A stretch of DNA of 64,000 bases, taken from assembly GCA_019022495.1 (NCBI GenBank), contig JAFEKR010000018.1, forward strand, positions 806,001-870,000, in the 5' to 3' direction. How positions within the stretch are numbered: position 1 is the first letter of the stretch; each line of letters starts with the position of its first letter. The position numbers were made by a program, and so were the translations under genes. Shown one piece after another: positions 58,331-64,000 of the stretch. The DNA is from Epichloe hybrida (Eukaryota; Ascomycota; Sordariomycetes; Hypocreales; Clavicipitaceae). A model generated the notes under the pieces. The model searched no databases, was not told the DNA's origin, and saw only the letters and a list, made by a program, of their open reading frames with translations.

Positions 58331-61300
58331 TACTTAGTTACCGCTTATAATCCTTAATAATATCTATTATAATAAAATCTCTTTTCTTTACCTAAGAGTT
58401 CTCTAAAGTATTATAGCCCTTCTATTTAACTAGGTATTTCTAATATCTCCTATTATAATAATATAATATAATTCTTTTAACTTTAAACTCCTACTTATTA
58501 TCTACAATATTCTCTTATAGTAAGAACGTATCTTTTATATTAGTTAAATCCCTTATAAATAGTTTAAGATTAGTAATATTAAAAATATTATATAAGTATG
58601 TACTAGGTAGTAGCTTTAGTTAGTATACTAAACTATAAGTCCTAATTACCTTTTTAATTTTATAAGGGCCTAGGTACTTTATACTTAGCTTCCTACTAGG
58701 TTACTATAAGTTAATATTCTTTATAAATAATAAAACATAGTTACCTACTCTAAACTTTATTAGGATTTACTTCTTATTATAGTGTTTTATATACTAGGCC
58801 TATAAGTTACTTAGAAGCTACTTAATTACTATATGTCTATCTCTTAGTATAGTAGTATAAGTCTCTACTGAGTTGTTTACTATAGGAATATCTATAACTA
58901 CTTACTATAGTCCCCTAGGGTTATAGCCTTATAGCGCCTTAGCTAGGGTATAATTATAAGTTAAATAAATGCTTATATTATACGTAAACTATGCTATTAA
59001 AAGATTATTAGCCTAATTAGTCTAATTAAAGCAAGTAAAGGCTCTTAAATAATACTTTAAAACTTAGTTTAAACATTCTATCTAACCATTTATTTATAGG
59101 TAAAACACAGTACTTAGTTACTACTTAGTTATAATAAGATAGCAGAAGGTTATCTAAAACCCACTAGTAAAAGTTAAACTATAGTCTATAATAATGCCTT
59201 CTAGGGTGCTATAATCCCTAAAAACATACTCTAGGAATATAGTAGCTAACCTATTACTAGTTATCCGCGTTAAAATAGGGATATAAATACTATATTTTAT
59301 GAAATAGTCTATAATAACTAAGATTATATTATAGGTCTAATTTACGTCTTTCATAGGTGGTAGCCCTATAATAAAATCTATTAATAATTCTTAAAAAGGC
59401 TAGTTAGGCACTAGTAGCGTAGCTAGCTTACTATAAGGTTTATGGTACCTTAGCTTTAAAGTCTAATAGCTTACGTAAGTTTATATATATAACTTAGTGT
59501 CTTTCTTTATTATTAGCTAGTAATACTAACTTATAATCTAATAGAGAGTCTTACTAACTCCCTAGTAGCCTACTACTAGGTTATTATAGGTAAGTAGTAA
59601 AATTTCCTTTCTTATACCTACTAGAATAAAAACTCTATTTTAAAACATTAATAGGTTAGAGAGCCTAATAAACTATATCTATAATGCTTTAAGGTTACTA
59701 CTCTTAAGTAGCTTCCTATAACCTATAGTAAAGTTATTACCTTACTATACTTAAAATAATATAACTTAAATTAGAGTCTTTAATTTTATATATATAGGAC
59801 ACGTGTTATGTGTAAACTTAGAAGAGGTTTGCTAGACTACCTATATTCTTACTATAATACTACTATAAGTAGCTAGCTTATAGTGTGCTTTTAGACTTAT
59901 AGATAAATTATAGCTAAGTAGTGTTTTAAGGGGGCGCTTACACTACTTACTAACTACTAACCTAGCTAGACTCCTAACCTATAGGCTCGCTAGACTTATA
60001 GAAATATTAGAAAACATAGATAAGGCATAACCTTACTACTTATAATAAGCGGACCTAGTTAGTATACTACTTATAGGCTTTGTAGGACTATTAGGTTTCT
60101 TAATAATATAATAAAGTTATGTCTTCTTAAAACCCTAGAGGCTTAAATAGCCCTTAAAGCGCTCTTATAATAAACTATTAACTACACTAAGTAATATAAC
60201 CTTAGGGCCTATGACTATACTATTATATATATAGCGCCCTTACTACTTAGTATTTAAAAACTTAGCTAAGAAGTTAGGTAGCTATAAGGATATAGCCTTT
60301 ATCCTATGCTCCTTGCTAATATAATTTACTCTTCTTAATAGGGCATTAGTAGGGTTTAGCTTACTTATATAATATTTAATCCTAAAATTAAACAAATAGA
60401 GCTTGTCTAATGCTATTACCTACCTACTAGATAGCTTTAGCTTTATAGCTAGGTACTTATAATTTAGATAGTCTATAATAACTATAATCTAATAAGTTAA
60501 ATACATAAGGTAATATCTCTAGGCTTAAAACACCTCTTAGATTACTAATAACTTAGTATCTAGGGTTAAGTAGTAAAGTTTAATATTAGTTAACTTCCTT
60601 AAAAAATACGCCACTAGGTGCCAGCTACCTAGCACTAATATTATAAGTATAGCTCTAATTATATAACTAGATGCGTTTATTTTTACTCTTAGCGGATAAA
60701 GTAAGTTAAAGTACACTAAGATTAGTGCCTCCTAGAACTTCTTTTAGAGTTCTCTAAACACTATAAGTTTACTAGGCTCTAGCTTAAACTCCACTAGTTA
60801 AATACCCTTTAGATAGTTTATTAGTAGGACTACTACCCTACTATACTATTTTATAAAGCATTAGTAAAACCCTATAAACCTAAGGAATAATTAAATATTA
60901 AACACGCTACTAGGTATTAGCTAGGTTATAATGGCTTTAACCCATAACGGTTCTATCTTAATGCCCTTCTTAGATATAATAAAACCTAGGAACTTTACCT
61001 TTATAACTAAAAATTAGCACTTTTTAAGGTTAATATAAAGGTTTACGTCCTAAAGTCGCTCTAGCACCCTTTTAACATGCTCTGTGTGTCTTATAGGGTT
61101 GCTGCTATATATTAGGGTATTATTAAGGTAAATAATATAGAATTTGTCCACAAGCCCCTTAAGAGCATTATTAATATATTCCTAAAAAGTAGCTAGTGCA
61201 TTTACTAACCTAAATAGCATCATAAGATATTTAAAATACCTATAGTAGTAATAGAAAGCTATCTTCTACTTATTACCCTTATAGATATATAGCTAGTGGT

Positions 61301-62030
61301 ATGCCTTTTAAAGATCTAGTAATATAAAAATCTTTATACTTACTAATTAATTAAGGATTTTAGAGATTAGTAATAAAGGGGCCTTATTTTTAATAGTAAT
61401 CCTATTAAGGCCCTTATAATTTATATAAAGCCTTAATTTCCCTGATTTTTTTAGAATAAATAAAATTAGAGCTCTTACTAGGCTTATTAATCTTCTAATT
61501 TACCCTTTCTCCTACGCACTTACTAGGTACTCCCTAAGCACCTCTAGCTCTTTTTTAGCTAGGTTATATATAGGTCCCTAGGGTAGTTATTTTCCCTTTT
61601 CTAATTTAATTATATAAGTATAACTACCTAATTCTAGGAGCTTACTAGCTAGCTCCTTTAAAAACATATTTATAAATTCTATATACTCTTCTAGAATTTA
61701 CTATAGGGGTATATTACTATTTATCTCTTATATAAACGCTACTAATTCTTTATAAAACACTACCTAGAGCGCTATTATGCTTCTTAGTTTTTTCTTCTTT
61801 AACATATAGGCATATTTTACTACTATTACTATAACTACGCTATAACTTAAGTTATTGCTTGCTATATTGCCTATTAATAAATTTTTATTAGTATTTTCTT
61901 TTATTACCTCTAGGTTAACTACCTTAATCTTTAGTAATGCTAGTAATAGCATAATAGAAAACTACTTTACTACCTTATATAGTTATTGCTTACTTACTAT
62001 AAAAGTAATGTAATCTTAGGTTATTAGAAA
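58331..62030 (-). pseudogene. K pol remnant (RT, RNase H, integrase, chromodomain)
   Basis: Read on the minus strand in one frame: a pre-RT segment with an open 62-codon stretch (61952-61764); RT with YIIYLNNTLIYS, active site at 61130-61119 (YLDD to YLNN); RNase H near 60720-60620 (LRVKINASSY, the first Asp now Asn); integrase core about 59560-59170 (LIDFIIGLPPMKD with the first catalytic Asp intact, LVIIDYFIKYS, EGIIID); chromodomain about 58490-58340 with KYLVK-stop-KGYNTLENS at 58413-58439. Stops are TAA/TAG. Confidence 0.88.
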
Positions 62031-63688
62031 CCTCTAGAAACCTTACTTCTAGTCTATTACTATAGGTTTATACTTTAGGGTCTAGTCTATCCCTAGGAGT
62101 ATTCCCTCTCCTATATTAGTAATATAGTAGCTAACTTAGTAGACCTTTATATAGCCTATGCTATCTTTTACCTTAACTAGTTTACATAAGATTCCCTAGT
62201 ATAGGATCTTATCCTTACTTACGCTTTCTAGTATTATCTTTGTTTTTTCTATATTCTTCTAATTTTATTTTAATAATAATTTAGGGTGGATTATTAAATG
62301 TTCCGCGCCTATATTAAATAGCGCTAGCACTACTAACTAGTAGTTATCTTACTATAAGGACACTTATATTCTTATTCTCTTATCTATAGGTTTTTTTATA
62401 GTAAGACTATTATCCTAGGCCTAAGCTAAACTAATTAGAATCTTATTTAAGTCTAAGGTTTTATTACTACTATTCTTATGCTTCTTAGTAATATACTTAT
62501 TACTTTTATAAATTAAGTAGTTTACTATATTATATCTATTTATACTATATCTAGGGCTACTATATTTATAGCACTTAAATAGTCTCTAGCCTATACTAGG
62601 TTACTATAAGCTTTACTATAAGTTATTTATAAGGGAGCTAGAGTATTATCTCTTATTACTCCTACCCTCCTTATTATGGTTTTTATTATAATTACTTAAT
62701 ATAAATATTATTATAACTTTAGCCTTTTTTCCTTAACCCTATAAGTAACTCTAAGATATTAGGAACTCTTAGCTAACTATATGCTTCCTTATAGTATTAT
62801 TTAAGCTATTTAGAAAAATTACTATTCTTAAGTGTATAGGGATTTAGTTAGGTAATTTTACTTTTACCTTTATTTAAAGTCTTAGGAAAGATTAAAAAGA
62901 CTAATTACTTTTTTACCTAAGATTTAGTAGTATCCTAGTAGCTTCTAAGCACTATATATCTTTATCTATTACTCTAGTGTTTAGCTAGGATATAAATCTA
63001 TCCTAGGTGTAAGCTAAGTAGTTAACTAACCTATTTACTATTATATAATATATTTACTATTACTTTATATTATTAGCTAAGTAGCTACTAGCATATACTA
63101 CCTTTATTTTATTATCCTAAAAGGTTCTTAGGTCTAGCTTAAATAGCATATTTAAATTTACTAGGTATGCCTATAGATTCTTATAAGTATTACCTTTATA
63201 TATAAGTACCTTATACTATATCTTAATAAAGCTTTATAAGTATATGTTTACTATAAACTTAGTATTAGGTAGGAAATCTAGGAATAAGGGAATTCTCTAT
63301 ATATTTATCTAAGGGGTAATTATAGGTTCTCTGCCTAATCTAGCTAATTATAAGTTTACTTCTATTTCCTTAAGCTACACTTCTATATCTAAGATCTCCT
63401 TTCTTATATAGGTATTTTATAGCTTAGCTTATATAACCTTATATTACCTTTATAGCTTATCTAGATTATTATTATTACTAGATTTAGCGTTACTACTTTA
63501 GTTAGGTAATATTTACTATACTCTCTTATATTTTATAGTTAAGGTGTTCTAGTTACTACCTAGTTACTATAGAGTTAGGGCTTCCTTACTAGGTAATATA
63601 GGTATGTTTTAGGTAAATATTCTATAGCTCCTTTATATTTAAATCTAGCTAATAGTTTATTTTCCCTAAAGGGTTTAAGAGTTTAACT
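62030..63688 (-). pseudogene. K gag and protease region remnant
   Basis: A decayed CCHC zinc knuckle near 62580-62530 (KCYKYSSPRYSINRYN, two ligands read as Tyr) marks the end of Gag. The stretch to the 5' LTR is gag by position, strongly decayed; the protease lies by position near 62000-62300 but its active site was not identified. No primer site could be recognised after the LTR at 63688. Confidence 0.6.
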
Positions 63689-63955
63689 TATTATAACTTT
63701 AGTAAAAGAGATATAAATAAAGTAAAGGCTAAGGTTCTTAGTTATAGCTAGAGAGCTATTACTTAGGGGTAGGTATATAAAGGTCTTAAACTCTAACCTC
63801 TTATATCTCTTATAGGTAGTCCTTATCTAAATACCTTACTATATGCACGTGGCTATCTTATAGCTACTTAGTTATCCGCGGAACCCGAGGCTTATCCGAG
63901 GGCTCTATTATGTGACTGTCCCATCCATGGCCCCTTGGCCTCCGTGCTCCTAACA
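63689..63955 (-). repeat. K 5' LTR (267 bp)
   Basis: The inner half (63689 side) is decayed (TATTATAACTTTAG); the outer half is intact (CCGCGGAACCCGAGGC, CCATCCATGGCCCC). Confidence 0.93.
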
Positions 63956-64000
63956 CCTTATAGCTCTTTATAAGTTCTAAGATCTTTCTTATAATTTAAT
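63956..64000 (-). pseudogene. J2 gag, continuation after K
   Basis: 45 bp collinear with Copia-1 gag near 4160-4200 (AGCTCT..ATAAG..CTAAGAT), continuing J2 beyond the window. Confidence 0.75.

Larger units (their letters stand above)
56144..63955 (-). mobile_element. Ty3/gypsy chromovirus K, full length (7812 bp)
   Basis: Two 267-bp repeats (TGTCACGACTTCAG...GCTCCTAACA on the plus strand) and the duplicated target CCTTA, inserted in J2. Coding remnants and the polypurine tract (ACCCCCC at 56415 on the plus strand, next to the lower LTR) place the element on the minus strand, so 63689-63955 is its 5' LTR. It is longer than G because of about 1.9 kb after the chromodomain. Confidence 0.93.
51209..64000 (-). 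mobile_element. Copia-4 copy J2, interrupted by K, 5' end outside window
   Basis: Reverse-strand element: 3' LTR 51209-51440, pol and distal gag 51441-56143, K insertion 56144-63955 with duplicated CCTTA (56139-56143 and 63956-63960), then gag again 63956-64000. The gag just left and right of K is collinear with Copia-1 near 4130-4200. Confidence 0.9.

Overview
The window is a block of nested LTR retrotransposons from a filamentous fungus, most likely an ascomycete (Pezizomycotina) with repeat-induced point mutation (RIP). I found no host gene, rRNA, functional tRNA or CRISPR. CA and TG are scarce and TA is abundant, and nearly every in-frame stop in the old coding regions is TAA or TAG, as expected where CAA, CAG and TGG have decayed. 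Paired LTRs differ mainly by C/T and G/A transitions. This looks like an AT-rich transposon island, possibly pericentromeric or centromeric. The species cannot be named from the sequence.

Left part (1-34708). Two minus-strand copies of one copia family (Copia-1, copies B and C) form the base. B (1-26786, running off the left edge) sits inside C (26787-28280 and 34664-34708). B is broken by three insertions: a 352-bp TRIM with Pol III-like boxes (3208-3559), a plus-strand copy of its own family (A, 4352-11109), and a chromodomain Ty3/gypsy element (G, 12516-26505). G contains a 7.1-kb copia of a second lineage (H1, 18823-25955). C contains a full-length Copia-2 (D, 28281-34658). Almost every junction has an exact 5-bp target-site duplication, so the insertion order can be read directly.

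Middle (34709-42575). A short non-coding stretch with an inverted (TGTAT)n pentanucleotide satellite was split by Copia-3 (E, 34807-42206). E carries an inverted solo LTR of the H family.

Right part (42576-64000). A 5'-truncated Copia-4 (J1) has a second full H element (H2, 43321-50450) inside its 3' LTR. Next come an inverted Copia-2 gag scrap (50501-51208) and a minus-strand Copia-4 (J2, 51209 to beyond 64000). J2 is interrupted by a second chromodomain gypsy (K, 56144-63955, minus).

How the parts relate. A to E and J are sister families of one fungal copia clade: a CWxxxH-type Gag knuckle, an RT catalytic QTDD now read as stop-TNN, and an identical 14-base block after the LTR. H is a different copia lineage with one gag-pol frame and YVDD-type RT, and appears to be primed by half of the initiator tRNA-Met. 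The TRIM shares H's primer site and LTR ends and may be mobilised by H. None of the polyproteins is intact. The most notable observations are the TRIM, a consistent RIP edge effect (the outer part of each element is spared), long unexplained segments after the chromodomain in both gypsy elements, and a hairpin array in the H leader.
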